DNA of 64,000 nt, from contig NZ_LECZ01000023.1 of the NCBI RefSeq assembly GCF_001022965.1, positions 124,001 through 188,000 of the forward strand, given 5' to 3'. The notes below the pieces were generated by a model that saw only the letters and a list, made by a program, of their open reading frames with translations, had not been told where the DNA came from and searched no databases. Shown piece by piece: positions 1 through 8,919 of this stretch. Each line of letters opens with the position of its first letter. The first letter of the stretch is position 1. A program made the position numbers and the translations under genes. The DNA comes from Enterobacter genomosp. O. GTDB lineage: Bacteria; Pseudomonadota; Gammaproteobacteria; Enterobacterales; Enterobacteriaceae.

Positions 1-1
1 G

Positions 2-2554
2 GATGAAAACGAAGTCTGGCGCGCGTTCGGCGGGCACCCGGAAGGGCTGAACGCTTCAGAAGTGGAAAAAATCCGCGCCGTGCATGGCGATAACCAGATC
101 CCGGCGCAAAAGCCGTCTCCGTGGTGGGTGCATCTCTGGCTCTGCTACCGCAACCCGTTCAACCTGCTGCTGACCGTGCTCGGCCTCATCTCCTACGCGA
201 CGGAAGATCTGTTTGCCGCAGGGGTGATTGCCCTGATGGTGGGCATTTCCACGCTGCTGAACTTTATTCAGGAGGCCCGCTCCACCAAAGCGGCGGATGC
301 CCTGAAGGCGATGGTCAGCAACACCGCGACCGTCTCGCGCGTGATCAACGATCTCGGTGAAAACGCGTGGGTCGAACTGCCCATAGACCAGCTGGTGCCG
401 GGCGATCTGGTGAAGCTGGCGGCGGGAGATATGATCCCGGCGGATTTACGCATCATTCAGGCACGCGATCTGTTCGTGGCCCAGGCCTCTCTCACCGGGG
501 AATCCCTGCCGGTTGAAAAGGTGGCGCGCAGCCGCGACCCGCAGCAGATGAACCCGCTCGAGTGCGATACCCTGTGCTTTATGGGCACTACGGTGGTCAG
601 CGGCACGGCGCAGGCGATTGTCACCGCCACCGGGGGCAACACCTGGTTTGGCCAGCTTGCGGGACGCGTCAGCGAGCAGGAGAGCGAACCTAATGCCTTC
701 CAGAAAGGGATTGGCCGCGTCAGCATGCTGCTGATCCGCTTTATGATGGTGATGACGCCAATCGTGCTGCTGATCAACGGCTACACCAAAGGCGACTGGT
801 GGGAAGCGGCGCTGTTTGCGCTCTCCGTGGCCGTCGGCTTAACGCCGGAAATGCTGCCGATGATCGTCACCTCCACGCTGGCGCGCGGGGCGGTGAAGCT
901 TTCTAAGCAGAAAGTGATCGTCAAACACCTCGACGCTATTCAAAACTTTGGCGCGATGGACATCCTGTGCACCGATAAAACCGGCACGCTGACGCAGGAC
1001 AAAATCGTGCTGGAGAACCACACCGACATTTCCGGCAAAACCAGCGAGCGCGTGCTGCACAGCGCGTGGCTGAACAGCCATTACCAGACCGGGCTGAAAA
1101 ACCTGCTCGACGTTGCGGTGCTGGAAGGGGTGGATGAAGAGTCCGCCCGCACGCTCTCCGGCCGCTGGCAGAAGGTGGATGAGATCCCGTTCGACTTCGA
1201 GCGCCGCCGCATGTCGGTGGTGGTGAGCGAGCAGCAGGACGTCCACCAGCTGATCTGCAAAGGGGCGCTGCAGGAGATCCTGAACGTGTCGACGCAGGTG
1301 CGCTATAACGGCGACATCGTGCCGCTGGACGACACCATGCTGCGCCGCATTAAGCGCGTCACCGATAACCTGAACCGTCAGGGGCTGCGCGTGGTGGCGG
1401 TGGCGAGTAAATTCCTCCCCGCGCGGGAAGGCGACTATCAGCGTATCGACGAATCCGATCTGATCCTCGAGGGTTACATCGCCTTCCTCGATCCGCCGAA
1501 AGAGACCACCGCGCCGGCGCTGAAGGCGCTGAAGGCGAGCGGCATCACGGTGAAAATCCTCACCGGCGACAGCGAACTGGTAGCGGCCAAAGTGTGCCAT
1601 GAAGTGGGGCTGGACGCGGGCGACGCGGTGGTGGGGAGCGACATTGAGCACCTCTCCGATGACGAGCTGGCTAAGCTTGCCCAGCGCACCACGCTGTTTG
1701 CCCGCCTGACGCCGATGCACAAAGAGCGCATTGTCACCCTGCTCAAGCGCGAAGGGCACGTGGTGGGCTTTATGGGCGATGGCATCAACGATGCGCCCGC
1801 GCTGCGTGCGGCGGACATTGGTATCTCCGTGGACGGTGCGGTGGATATCGCCCGCGAAGCGGCGGATATCATCCTGCTGGAAAAGAGCCTGATGGTGCTG
1901 GAGGAGGGCGTAATCGAAGGACGTCGCACCTTCGCCAACATGCTCAAGTACATCAAGATGACCGCCAGCTCTAACTTCGGTAACGTCTTCAGCGTGCTGG
2001 TGGCGAGCGCGTTCCTGCCGTTCCTGCCGATGCTGCCGCTGCATCTGCTGATCCAGAACCTGATGTACGACGTGTCTCAGGTGGCGATCCCGTTTGATAA
2101 CGTGGACGACGAGCAGATCCAGAAGCCGCAGCACTGGAACCCGGCGGATCTCGGTCGTTTCATGCTGTTCTTCGGGCCGATCAGCTCCATCTTCGACATC
2201 CTGACCTTCTGCCTGATGTGGTTTGTGTTCCACGCCAACACCCCGGAACATCAGACCCTGTTCCAGTCCGGCTGGTTCGTGGTGGGGCTGCTGTCGCAGA
2301 CGCTGATTGTGCACATGATCCGCACCCGCCGCATTCCGTTCATCCAGAGCCGTGCCGCGTGGCCGCTGATTGTGATGACGGGGATTGTGATGGCGCTCGG
2401 CATCGCGCTGCCGTTCTCACCGCTTGCGAGCTACCTGCAGCTGCAGGCGCTGCCGCTGAGCTACTTCCCGTGGCTGGTGGCGATCCTCGCCGGTTATATG
2501 GTGCTGACTCAGATGGTGAAAGGGTTTTATGCTCGTCGGTATGGGTGGCAGTGA
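2..2554 (+). CDS. mgtA: Magnesium-translocating P-type ATPase MgtA (5' partial)
   Basis: Inner-membrane P3B-type ATPase that imports Mg2+ from the periplasm using ATP. The frame is open from base 2, so the true start lies upstream. About 850 codons are visible against roughly 898 in E. coli MgtA, so some 50 N-terminal residues and the regulatory leader are missing. Visible landmarks in order are the actuator motif TGES (near base 505), the phosphorylation motif DKTGTLT with its Asp at bases 974-976, the hinge GDGINDAP near base 1780, and the C-terminal block of membrane helices. Identity with E. coli MgtA is high through the first 150 visible residues. In E. coli mgtA is followed by ridA; here a chitin gene pair intervenes. 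MgtB is the only realistic alternative, and synteny favours MgtA. Confidence 0.96.
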   Translation, partial: DENEVWRAFGGHPEGLNASEVEKIRAVHGDNQIPAQKPSPWWVHLWLCYRNPFNLLLTVLGLISYATEDLFAAGVIALMVGISTLLNFIQEARSTKAADALKAMVSNTATVSRVINDLGENAWVELPIDQLVPGDLVKLAAGDMIPADLRIIQARDLFVAQASLTGESLPVEKVARSRDPQQMNPLECDTLCFMGTTVVSGTAQAIVTATGGNTWFGQLAGRVSEQESEPNAFQKGIGRVSMLLIRFMMVMTPIVLLINGYTKGDWWEAALFALSVAVGLTPEMLPMIVTSTLARGAVKLSKQKVIVKHLDAIQNFGAMDILCTDKTGTLTQDKIVLENHTDISGKTSERVLHSAWLNSHYQTGLKNLLDVAVLEGVDEESARTLSGRWQKVDEIPFDFERRRMSVVVSEQQDVHQLICKGALQEILNVSTQVRYNGDIVPLDDTMLRRIKRVTDNLNRQGLRVVAVASKFLPAREGDYQRIDESDLILEGYIAFLDPPKETTAPALKALKASGITVKILTGDSELVAAKVCHEVGLDAGDAVVGSDIEHLSDDELAKLAQRTTLFARLTPMHKERIVTLLKREGHVVGFMGDGINDAPALRAADIGISVDGAVDIAREAADIILLEKSLMVLEEGVIEGRRTFANMLKYIKMTASSNFGNVFSVLVASAFLPFLPMLPLHLLIQNLMYDVSQVAIPFDNVDDEQIQKPQHWNPADLGRFMLFFGPISSIFDILTFCLMWFVFHANTPEHQTLFQSGWFVVGLLSQTLIVHMIRTRRIPFIQSRAAWPLIVMTGIVMALGIALPFSPLASYLQLQALPLSYFPWLVAILAGYMVLTQMVKGFYARRYGWQ

Positions 2555-2563
2555 GTTATGTTT

Positions 2564-2635
2564 GCCGGGTGGCGGCTTCGCCTTACCCGGCCTACTCCCG
2601 AAACGTAGGCCCGGTAAGCGCAGCGCCACCGGGCA
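2564..2635. repeat. Paired REP elements (BIME) after mgtA
   Basis: Two inverted REP-type units occupy 2564-2595 and 2605-2635, separated by about nine bases. Each has the imperfect GC-rich palindrome with the GCCGGGTGGCG / CCTTACCCGGCCTAC pattern typical of enterobacterial extragenic palindromes. The pair sits just after the mgtA stop, a usual place for 3' transcript stabilisation or gyrase binding. Confidence 0.85.
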
Positions 2636-2755
2636 ATAGCTTTCCTCTCAAACTCAACAACTTGTGATCTCCGTCGGCGCATTCGCTTGACGACAAATTA
2701 AGCGCATGTTACCAGAATGTTTTGCCTTTTTTGGCCCGTCAGATAAGGAACATTC

Positions 2756-5140
2756 ATGTTACGGTACAGTCTCTTAACCGCCGGGCTGATGCTCGGCGCG
2801 TCGGCGTTTGCCGCTCCGGCAGGCGATCTCCCCTTAATGCCCTGGCCTGCGAAGGTCGAACGCCCGACGACCCAGGGCGCACTGGTGCTGAGCAACAACG
2901 TTTCCGTAAGCGTCAGCGGCGACGATCTGGGTGACGCGGTCAACCGCCTGCGTCAGCGCATCGCCCTGCAGACCGGCTGGACGCTGCAGCCGCAGGCTGA
3001 AAAGCCAGACAAACCGACCATCCGCATTGCTATCGCCAAAAAGGTGAAGCCGCAGCCGCTGCCGGACAGCGACGAAAGCTATAGGCTGACGGTGGACGCC
3101 AACGGGGTGAATATCTCCGCCAACACCCGCTTCGGCGCGCTGCGCGCCATGGAAACCCTGCTCCAGCTCATTCAGAACGGCGCGGAAAACAGCTCCCTGC
3201 CGTGGGTGTCTATTGAGGATTCCCCGCGCTTCCCGTGGCGCGGGCTGCTGCTGGACTCGGCGCGTCACTTTATCCCGCTCCCGGACATCAAGCGCCAGAT
3301 TGACGGCATGGCCGCCGCCAAGCTGAACGTGCTGCACTGGCATCTGACTGACGATCAGGGCTGGCGCTTCAGCTCGACGCGCTATCCAAAGCTGACCCAG
3401 CTTGCCAGCGACGGGCTGTTCTACACGCCGGAACAGATGCGCGAGGTCGTGCGTTACGCTACCGAGCGCGGCATCCGCGTGGTGCCGGAGATTGACATGC
3501 CGGGCCACGCCTCGGCCATCGCCGTGGCCTACCCGGAGCTGATGAGCGCGCCGGGGCCGTATCAGATGGAGCGCCACTGGGGCGTGCTGAAGCCGGTGCT
3601 GGATCCGACAAAAGACGCAACCTACGCCTTCGCCGACGCTATAGTCAGCGAACTGGCGGCGATCTTCCCCGATCCGTATCTGCATATCGGCGGCGATGAG
3701 GTCGACGATAGCCAGTGGAAAGCGAACCCGGCCATTCAGCAATTTATGCGCGATAAGAAGCTTGCCGACAGCCACGCGCTGCAGGCTTACTTCAACCGCA
3801 GGCTGGAAACGATCCTTGAAAAGCATCACCGCCAGATGGTCGGCTGGGATGAGATCTACCATCCCGCCCTCCCGAAAAGCATTCTGATCCAGTCCTGGCA
3901 GGGGCAGGATGCGCTGGGGCAGGTGGCGCAGAACGGCTACAAGGGCATTCTGTCGACCGGCTTCTACCTCGACCAGCCCCAGTCCACCGCCTATCACTAC
4001 CGCAACGAGATTGTCCCGCAGGGGCTGAACGGCGTGGACGTCATAGCGGACACCGACAGCGCCCAGAGCTGGGCCTTCTCCATGCCGCGCCTGAAGGGCA
4101 AGCCGGTTGAGGGGAGCTTCACGCTGGTGAAAGGGGATGCCGGCTGGCGCGGGTTTATTGATTTTGCAGGCAAATCTCGCCGCGCGGTGCAGGATATTGA
4201 ATGGCGTGACGACAATCAGGTCACGTTTACCGTCGACACCTGGATGGGCGAAACGCGCCCGGTGGTTTCGGTGAATAACGATACCCTCACCGGCTACTTC
4301 CTTGTGGGGAACGTCCGCTATCCGATTAGCGGCACGCGTCTGGACGAGGCCCCTAAAGGCACCCCGCCGGTGGTGCCGGATACCGCGAATCAGGCCAACC
4401 TCCTCGGCGGAGAAGCCGCGCTGTGGGCGGAAAACGTGGTGGCACCGGTGCTGGATATCCGCCTGTGGCCGCGCGCTTTCGCGGTGGCGGAGCGCCTGTG
4501 GTCCGCGCAGGACGTCAACGACGTCGACAACATGTACACCCGCCTGCAGGCGATGGACAGCTGGTCGACGGTGTCGGTCGGGCTGCAGCAGCATACCCAG
4601 CAGCAGGTGCAGTTCACGCGCCTCGCCGGCAATGCCGATACGCTGCCGCTGCAAATCCTCGCGCAGGCGGTTGAGCCCGCGCAGTATTACACCCGCCAGC
4701 ACCTCAAGTTCCAGGCGGGAAATTATCATCAGTTTGAGCCGCTCAACCGCTTCGCGGATGCGCTGAACGCCGAAAGCGCCACCGTGCGGCAGATGAACAA
4801 ATGGGCCGACCGTCTGGTGAGCGACGCGGAAGACACAGAAAGCGCCGAGGCGCTGCGCCACGTGTTCAACCGCTGGCAAAGCAACACCAGCGATGCGCTG
4901 GCGTTAAGCGAAAACAGCTATCAGCTGAAGGCGATCAAGCCGGTGATTCAGGAGGTCGATAAGCTTTCGTCAATTGGCCTGCGGCTCACCGATCTGGTGG
5001 CGCGTCAGGGCACGCTGGACGATAAAGAGATCGCGTCGATTCAGAGCGAGCTGGATAACGCGGCGAAGGTGCAGGACGAGGTGGTGATTGCGGCGGTGTA
5101 CCCGCTGGAGACGCTGCTTAGGGCGACGCGGAATCAGTAG
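2756..5140 (+). CDS. Secreted beta-N-acetylhexosaminidase, GH20
   Basis: A 794-residue glycoside hydrolase predicted to release N-acetylglucosamine from the non-reducing end of chitobiose or chito-oligosaccharides. Residues 1 to about 20 form a signal peptide ending in a SAFA-A type cleavage site, so it acts outside the cytoplasm. A GH20b-like domain (about 25-150) precedes the GH20 barrel. The catalytic pair is D314-E315 in HIGGDEVDDSQW, with the family motif HWHLTDDQGWR near residue 200. A region around residues 420-530 interrupts the barrel, and an alpha-helical tail of about 180 residues follows. An AAGGAA ribosome site precedes the ATG. It converges on the chitin-binding gbpA gene, which supports a chitin role. 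The exact natural substrate is inferred. Confidence 0.9.
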   Translation: MLRYSLLTAGLMLGASAFAAPAGDLPLMPWPAKVERPTTQGALVLSNNVSVSVSGDDLGDAVNRLRQRIALQTGWTLQPQAEKPDKPTIRIAIAKKVKPQPLPDSDESYRLTVDANGVNISANTRFGALRAMETLLQLIQNGAENSSLPWVSIEDSPRFPWRGLLLDSARHFIPLPDIKRQIDGMAAAKLNVLHWHLTDDQGWRFSSTRYPKLTQLASDGLFYTPEQMREVVRYATERGIRVVPEIDMPGHASAIAVAYPELMSAPGPYQMERHWGVLKPVLDPTKDATYAFADAIVSELAAIFPDPYLHIGGDEVDDSQWKANPAIQQFMRDKKLADSHALQAYFNRRLETILEKHHRQMVGWDEIYHPALPKSILIQSWQGQDALGQVAQNGYKGILSTGFYLDQPQSTAYHYRNEIVPQGLNGVDVIADTDSAQSWAFSMPRLKGKPVEGSFTLVKGDAGWRGFIDFAGKSRRAVQDIEWRDDNQVTFTVDTWMGETRPVVSVNNDTLTGYFLVGNVRYPISGTRLDEAPKGTPPVVPDTANQANLLGGEAALWAENVVAPVLDIRLWPRAFAVAERLWSAQDVNDVDNMYTRLQAMDSWSTVSVGLQQHTQQQVQFTRLAGNADTLPLQILAQAVEPAQYYTRQHLKFQAGNYHQFEPLNRFADALNAESATVRQMNKWADRLVSDAEDTESAEALRHVFNRWQSNTSDALALSENSYQLKAIKPVIQEVDKLSSIGLRLTDLVARQGTLDDKEIASIQSELDNAAKVQDEVVIAAVYPLETLLRATRNQ

Positions 5141-5141
5141 A

Positions 5142-5220
5142 CCCCCTCACCCTAACCCTCTCCCAAAGGGAGAGGGAATTTATACACCCTCTCCCTTTGG
5201 GAGAGGGCCGGGGTGAGGGA
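5142..5220. repeat. Dispersed GC-rich palindromic repeat, copy 1
   Basis: Two arms, CCCTCACCCTAACCCTCTCC and its near reverse complement, surround a short central segment, and each arm holds its own CTCCC/GGGAG hairpin. It lies between the convergent ends of the hexosaminidase and gbpA and could act as a bidirectional terminator. Related copies occur at 11971-12047, 15335-15428 and 22553-22697. Confidence 0.8.
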
Positions 5221-5230
5221 ACCAGACCAC

Positions 5231-6682
5231 TCAGTTCTTCAACACCCACGCCTCTTTCCAGTGTGAACCTGTGCCCGGCTCATACTGGGTCGCGTATTGG
5301 CTCCACTGCATGCAATAGCCGCTGTACGGGAAAGGCTTGCATTCGTAGGTCTTACCGTCTTTTGGCTGCAGCACCACGGTGCCTGCCTTGTACGACGCGA
5401 TATTGTCCGGGAAGATATAATCATGCGCACCGGTGTTATCCGCCGCCGCGTCGCCTTCCAGCATCAGGTTCAACACATCCTGCGCAAACAGCGTGCCGTC
5501 TTTGTTGGTCGCGTAGTATTTCAGCATGTGATGGCCAGCCTCAACGTCGTTTAGAGTCATGGTGACATTCTGATTCACGTTGTTCATCTCCTGCTTCAGA
5601 TACCCTTTTTCCGCGCCGTGATGGTTCATGACGTGGGCTTCGAAATCGACGTTACCGTGGGTATTCACGTGGAAGGTCACGGTGGCGCTACCCTGTTCGA
5701 TTTTGCTGTACTGCAGGCCGGAGACGGCAATCGTCTCGTTAACCTCCGCTTTCTGCTCCTCATAGGAGATCGCAACGGATTTCAGCGTGCTGCCGTCTTT
5801 CACGTAGACGCTGTTCGCGCCGTGAACCGGGCTAATCTCGCCGCCTTCATCCTTCACGCCGACGCGGACGTCCTGGTGCGCGGCGTTAATTTTCTGCGCC
5901 AGATCGTAAGACCACTGGTTGGCATCACCCTGGGCAGCGGTGGCGATCGTCATGTCTGTGCGCATGGACGTGACTTCACCGTTAGCGTCGAAGAAGCGGG
6001 CAATGACCTTATCGCCCGCGTTCAGGTTATTACCGGCAATCTGCCCGCTCAGGGTTTTGCTCCATTCGGAAACCACGCCCGGGTTTTCATCCGGCGTAAC
6101 GTTGCCGCCGTTCCCAAAATCAACGTCAATGGCCTGGTAGAAACTGTTTGAGGTATCCGCAATTTCCCAGACGCCATAAATAACCTGGTAACCCGTACGT
6201 GCCGGCACATTACAGGTCATGGCTTTACGCATCTCTGGCGCCTGACCATTGCCATTCACGGTACAGAACGGGGTTAATTCAAACTGATCGCGGGTCAGGG
6301 GCTTATTCGGATCCCAGTTTTGTTTTGTGATGTAGTAACGCCAGTTGGTGGTTTTGTGTGGGGCGGTGTGGTACCAGACGAATTCATGTGCGCCGGCGGT
6401 CATCGGCGTTTTCGTCCAGGCATTCATACTCTGTTTATCCAGCTGAGAGTAATTAGCGATCCCCGCGCTGGCGAGCTGGCCGTCCGGCGGTAGCGCCCCC
6501 GTCGGGAAGCCGGAGGTTTTCTCCACGCTCTGCGGTTCATACTGTACGGAACCGCAATCAATATTTTGACCGAGCTTACACATATAAGCGCGGCTGGCAG
6601 GTGATTCAATATAACCGTGCGCCAAAGCGGAGGATGCAACGGCCATCGTCGCCACCGCCAGCGCTATTTTTGAAAGTTTCAT
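5231..6682 (-). CDS. gbpA: GbpA-type chitin-binding lytic polysaccharide monooxygenase (AA10)
   Basis: A 483-residue secreted protein, close to the 485 residues of Vibrio cholerae GbpA. A signal peptide (residues 1-21, ending SSALA) leaves His22 as the mature N terminus in HGYIESP. His22 together with His109 in TAPHKTTNW forms the copper histidine brace of AA10 enzymes, which oxidatively cleave crystalline chitin. The AA10 domain spans about residues 22-205. Two GbpA-type beta-rich modules follow, then a C-terminal Trp-rich chitin-binding module (HWKEAWVLKN end). It converges with the GH20 hexosaminidase, so LPMO plus exo-hexosaminidase make a small extracellular chitin-degrading set. In other bacteria GbpA also aids attachment to mucin and chitin surfaces. 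Confidence 0.93.
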   Translation of the reverse strand: MKLSKIALAVATMAVASSALAHGYIESPASRAYMCKLGQNIDCGSVQYEPQSVEKTSGFPTGALPPDGQLASAGIANYSQLDKQSMNAWTKTPMTAGAHEFVWYHTAPHKTTNWRYYITKQNWDPNKPLTRDQFELTPFCTVNGNGQAPEMRKAMTCNVPARTGYQVIYGVWEIADTSNSFYQAIDVDFGNGGNVTPDENPGVVSEWSKTLSGQIAGNNLNAGDKVIARFFDANGEVTSMRTDMTIATAAQGDANQWSYDLAQKINAAHQDVRVGVKDEGGEISPVHGANSVYVKDGSTLKSVAISYEEQKAEVNETIAVSGLQYSKIEQGSATVTFHVNTHGNVDFEAHVMNHHGAEKGYLKQEMNNVNQNVTMTLNDVEAGHHMLKYYATNKDGTLFAQDVLNLMLEGDAAADNTGAHDYIFPDNIASYKAGTVVLQPKDGKTYECKPFPYSGYCMQWSQYATQYEPGTGSHWKEAWVLKN

Positions 6683-6768
6683 TGTTAGTCCATTAATAAT
6701 AAATATGCAGCCCGATGTTATTAATGGCGGGTAGGGGACGTCATGCTGTGGTGAGAGGAAAAATAGCC

Positions 6769-6795
6769 AAAAAAAAAGGACGGCCGAAGCCGCCC
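6769..6795 (-). terminator. Rho-independent terminator after ridA
   Basis: On the minus strand a 7-bp stem (GGGCGGC pairing with GCCGTCC, one G-U pair, TTCG tetraloop) is followed by a run of T residues. It ends the ridA transcript before the gbpA promoter region. Confidence 0.85.
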
Positions 6796-6813
6796 ATTAT
6801 TTATTGAAATAAA

Positions 6814-7200
6814 TTAGCGACGTACGGCAATCGCTTCAATTTCAATTTTCACGTCTTTTGGCAGACGTGCCACTTCCACGCAGGAGCGCGCCGGGAAGGT
6901 GGCATTGTGCTCGGTGAAGAACGCTTCGTAGGTGGCGTTAACGGTGGCGAAATCGTTCAGATCTTTCACGAAAACGGTGGTTTTCACGATATCGCCCACT
7001 TTCAGGCCTGCGGATTCCACGATAGCCTGCACGTTTTCCAGCGACTGACGCGCCTGTGCCGCCACGTCTGCTGGCACTTCACCAGTTTTCGGGTTCACCG
7101 GGATCTGACCTGAAGTGATGATCATGCTGCCCAGATCAACGCCCTGAACGTAGGGGCCGATAGCCGCAGGTGCATTTTCCGTCGCGAGTACTTTGCTCAT
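6814..7200 (-). CDS. ridA: 2-iminobutanoate/2-iminopropanoate deaminase RidA
   Basis: A 128-residue cytosolic Rid/YjgF protein that hydrolyses reactive 2-aminoacrylate-derived imines released by PLP enzymes such as threonine dehydratase, so protecting PLP enzymes from damage. The length and start (MSKVLATENAPAAIGPYVQG) match E. coli RidA. The catalytic arginine lies in the conserved FPARSCVEV segment near residue 105. A GGAGAAAA ribosome site precedes the ATG. It follows pyrI in the usual enterobacterial order and is closed by its own terminator. Confidence 0.97.
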   Translation of the reverse strand: MSKVLATENAPAAIGPYVQGVDLGSMIITSGQIPVNPKTGEVPADVAAQARQSLENVQAIVESAGLKVGDIVKTTVFVKDLNDFATVNATYEAFFTEHNATFPARSCVEVARLPKDVKIEIEAIAVRR

Positions 7201-7239
7201 GTTTTCTCCAGAATTACAGCGTTAAGAATGTTCCCGGCC

Positions 7240-7267
7240 ATTATAACAGCCGGGATTTCATTACCAA
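7240..7267 (-). promoter_or_regulatory. Probable ridA promoter
   Basis: On the minus strand a -35-like TTGGTA (7267-7262) and a perfect TATAAT -10 box (7245-7240) are 16 bases apart, between the pyrI stop and the ridA start. A GC-rich inverted repeat overlaps the -10 box. Confidence 0.55.
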
Positions 7268-7273
7268 CCTCAA

Positions 7274-7735
7274 TTAGTTGGCCAGCACCACATAATGAGA
7301 AAACTCTTTTTCGCAGTATTTGCATTTGAGTGCGATGTCATCGGCGCGTTTTTTCACTGCAAAGCTGGAAGACACCGGCTCAGCGTGGCTGATGCAGTTG
7401 CTGTTCGGGCAGACCAGCACGCTCTCAATGCGCTCCGGCAGGCTCGGACGGGATTTGCCGACCACTTCATACTCGTCGATGCGGTTGACGGTGGCGTCCG
7501 GCGCGTACAGCGACAGCTGGTTGACCTGCTCGTCGGTCAGGAAGGTGTTCTCAATTTTGATCAGATCCTTGCGGCCCATCTCGCCGGACGGCAGGTTCAG
7601 GCCGATGGTGATGCGCTGGTCGGTTTCGGTCAGTTTGAACAGCGTCAGCAGCTTAAAGCCCACCTGCGCAGGGATGTGGTCAATCACGGTGCCACGCTTG
7701 ATGGCTTCAACCTGGAGTTTGTTATCGTGTGTCAT
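7274..7735 (-). CDS. pyrI: Aspartate carbamoyltransferase regulatory subunit PyrI
   Basis: A 153-residue allosteric subunit that joins PyrB trimers into the c6r6 enzyme and binds CTP, UTP and ATP. An N-terminal nucleotide-binding domain ([17 protein letters not shown]) is followed by a C-terminal zinc domain whose four cysteines lie in CPNSNC and CKYC. It is 12 bases downstream of pyrB, in the same operon. The length is exactly that of the E. coli protein. Confidence 0.98.
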   Translation of the reverse strand: MTHDNKLQVEAIKRGTVIDHIPAQVGFKLLTLFKLTETDQRITIGLNLPSGEMGRKDLIKIENTFLTDEQVNQLSLYAPDATVNRIDEYEVVGKSRPSLPERIESVLVCPNSNCISHAEPVSSSFAVKKRADDIALKCKYCEKEFSHYVVLAN

Positions 7736-7747
7736 GGTCGTCTCCCC

Positions 7748-8680
7748 TTACAGAGCTAAGTCGCGATTCAGAACCAGTGCCAGTAACGCCTGGCGGGCGA
7801 AGATGCCGTTCCCGGCCTGCTGGAAGTACCAGGCGTGCGGCGTTTTATCCACGTCTGTGGCGATCTCATCGATGCGCGGCAGCGGGTGCAGGACCTTCAT
7901 GTTGTCGCGCGCGCCCTCGAGGTCGCTGGCGCGCAGCACGAACTGTGCCTTCACGTTGGCGTATTCGGACGGGTCCAGGCGCTCTTTCTGCACGCGGGTC
8001 ATGTACAGAATATCCACGTTGCCCACGACCTCTTCGATGCTGGCGTGCAGGCTCCACTGAATGCCTTTCTCGTCCAGCATGTCGAGAATGTACTGCGGCA
8101 TCGCCAGCGCGTCCGGGGCGATGAAGAAGAAGCGGTTGCCGTTAAATTTCGCCAGCGCCTGGGTCAGGGAATGGACGGTGCGGCCATATTTCAGGTCACC
8201 GACCATGGCAATGTTCAGGTTCTCGAGCGTGCCCTGGGTTTCCTGAATGGTGAACAGATCCAACAGGGTCTGGGTCGGGTGCTGGTTGGCACCGTCACCG
8301 GCGTTCAGCACCGGAATGCCGCCGGAAAACTCGGTTGCCAGACGCGCCGCGCCCTCCTGCGGGTGGCGCATCACAATCGCGTCGACGTAGGTGCTGATGA
8401 CTGAAATGGTATCCGCCAGGGTTTCGCCTTTTTTACCCAGCGACGTGTTGCTGCTGTCCGAGAAGCCCACCACGCTCGCACCCAGGCGGTGCATGGAGGT
8501 TTCAAAGGAGAGGCGCGTGCGGGTCGAGGCTTCGAAGAAGCAGCTCGCAATCACCTTGTGCTTCAGCAGCTCCGGTTGCGGATTGGCCTTCAGTTTTGCC
8601 GCGGTTTCCAGAACCAGTTCCAGCTCTTCGCGGCTGAGGTCGTTTATGGAAATGATGTGTTTTTGATAAAGCGGATTCAT
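7748..8680 (-). CDS. pyrB: Aspartate carbamoyltransferase catalytic subunit PyrB
   Basis: A 310-residue enzyme condensing carbamoyl phosphate with L-aspartate, the committed step of pyrimidine synthesis. The carbamoyl-phosphate motif STRTRLSFE is at about residues 53-61, and the aspartate-domain motifs ([23 protein letters not shown]) are intact. It begins the pyrBI operon, preceded by the pyrL leader and a UTP-sensing attenuator. An AGGAG-type ribosome site lies before the ATG. Confidence 0.98.
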   Translation of the reverse strand: MNPLYQKHIISINDLSREELELVLETAAKLKANPQPELLKHKVIASCFFEASTRTRLSFETSMHRLGASVVGFSDSSNTSLGKKGETLADTISVISTYVDAIVMRHPQEGAARLATEFSGGIPVLNAGDGANQHPTQTLLDLFTIQETQGTLENLNIAMVGDLKYGRTVHSLTQALAKFNGNRFFFIAPDALAMPQYILDMLDEKGIQWSLHASIEEVVGNVDILYMTRVQKERLDPSEYANVKAQFVLRASDLEGARDNMKVLHPLPRIDEIATDVDKTPHAWYFQQAGNGIFARQALLALVLNRDLAL

Positions 8681-8701
8681 GTTTATCTCCTGACGCCGGG
8701 C

Positions 8702-8728
8702 AAAAAAAAGCCCCTCAAATGAGGGGCT
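8702..8728 (-). terminator. pyrBI attenuator
   Basis: On the minus strand AGCCCCTC / GAGGGGCT forms an 8-bp stem with an ATTT loop followed by eight T residues. The pyrL reading frame runs into the stem. Established E. coli model: when UTP is low, polymerase pauses, the leader ribosome stays close behind and prevents this hairpin, so transcription reaches pyrBI. Confidence 0.93.
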
Positions 8729-8819
8729 CTGGGAATAGGTTTAGCAACGGGAAGAAAAACGGCAGGCCAGCGTCTGATTTCAGACGCGGTAAGACGTTAT
8801 GTCGTACACGCTTGACCAT
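8715..8819 (-). CDS. pyrL: pyrBI operon leader peptide PyrL
   Basis: A 34-residue leader peptide, beginning [20 protein letters not shown], very similar to E. coli PyrL. It is preceded by a strong GGGAGGAAGC ribosome site and ends inside the attenuator hairpin. Its translation couples ribosome position to UTP-dependent pausing in the T-rich stretch encoding its FFF run. Confidence 0.92.
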   Translation of the reverse strand: MVKRVRHNVLPRLKSDAGLPFFFPLLNLFPEPLI

Positions 8820-8844
8820 GCTTCCTCCCGGCAAATTGTCGGGC

Positions 8845-8872
8845 ATTATACGCAGCTCGCTTTTCGGATCAA
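8845..8872 (-). promoter_or_regulatory. pyrBI promoter
   Basis: A minus-strand TTGATC (8872-8867) and TATAAT (8850-8845) with a 16-base spacer match the E. coli pyrBI promoter. The downstream GACAATTTGCC includes the initially transcribed AATTTG segment where UTP-sensitive reiterative transcription occurs in E. coli; the same control here is inferred. Confidence 0.8.
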
Positions 8873-8919
8873 GCGATTTAATGCACGCTTTACTCAATGC
8901 AAACGGTTCTTTATGAATA

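Noticed and set aside
839-2314. Long open frames opposite mgtA, the hexosaminidase, argF and other GC-rich genes
   Set aside because: They are antisense or shifted frames of well-identified genes, rich in Arg/Ala/His as expected from GC-rich codon shadows, and lack ribosome sites.
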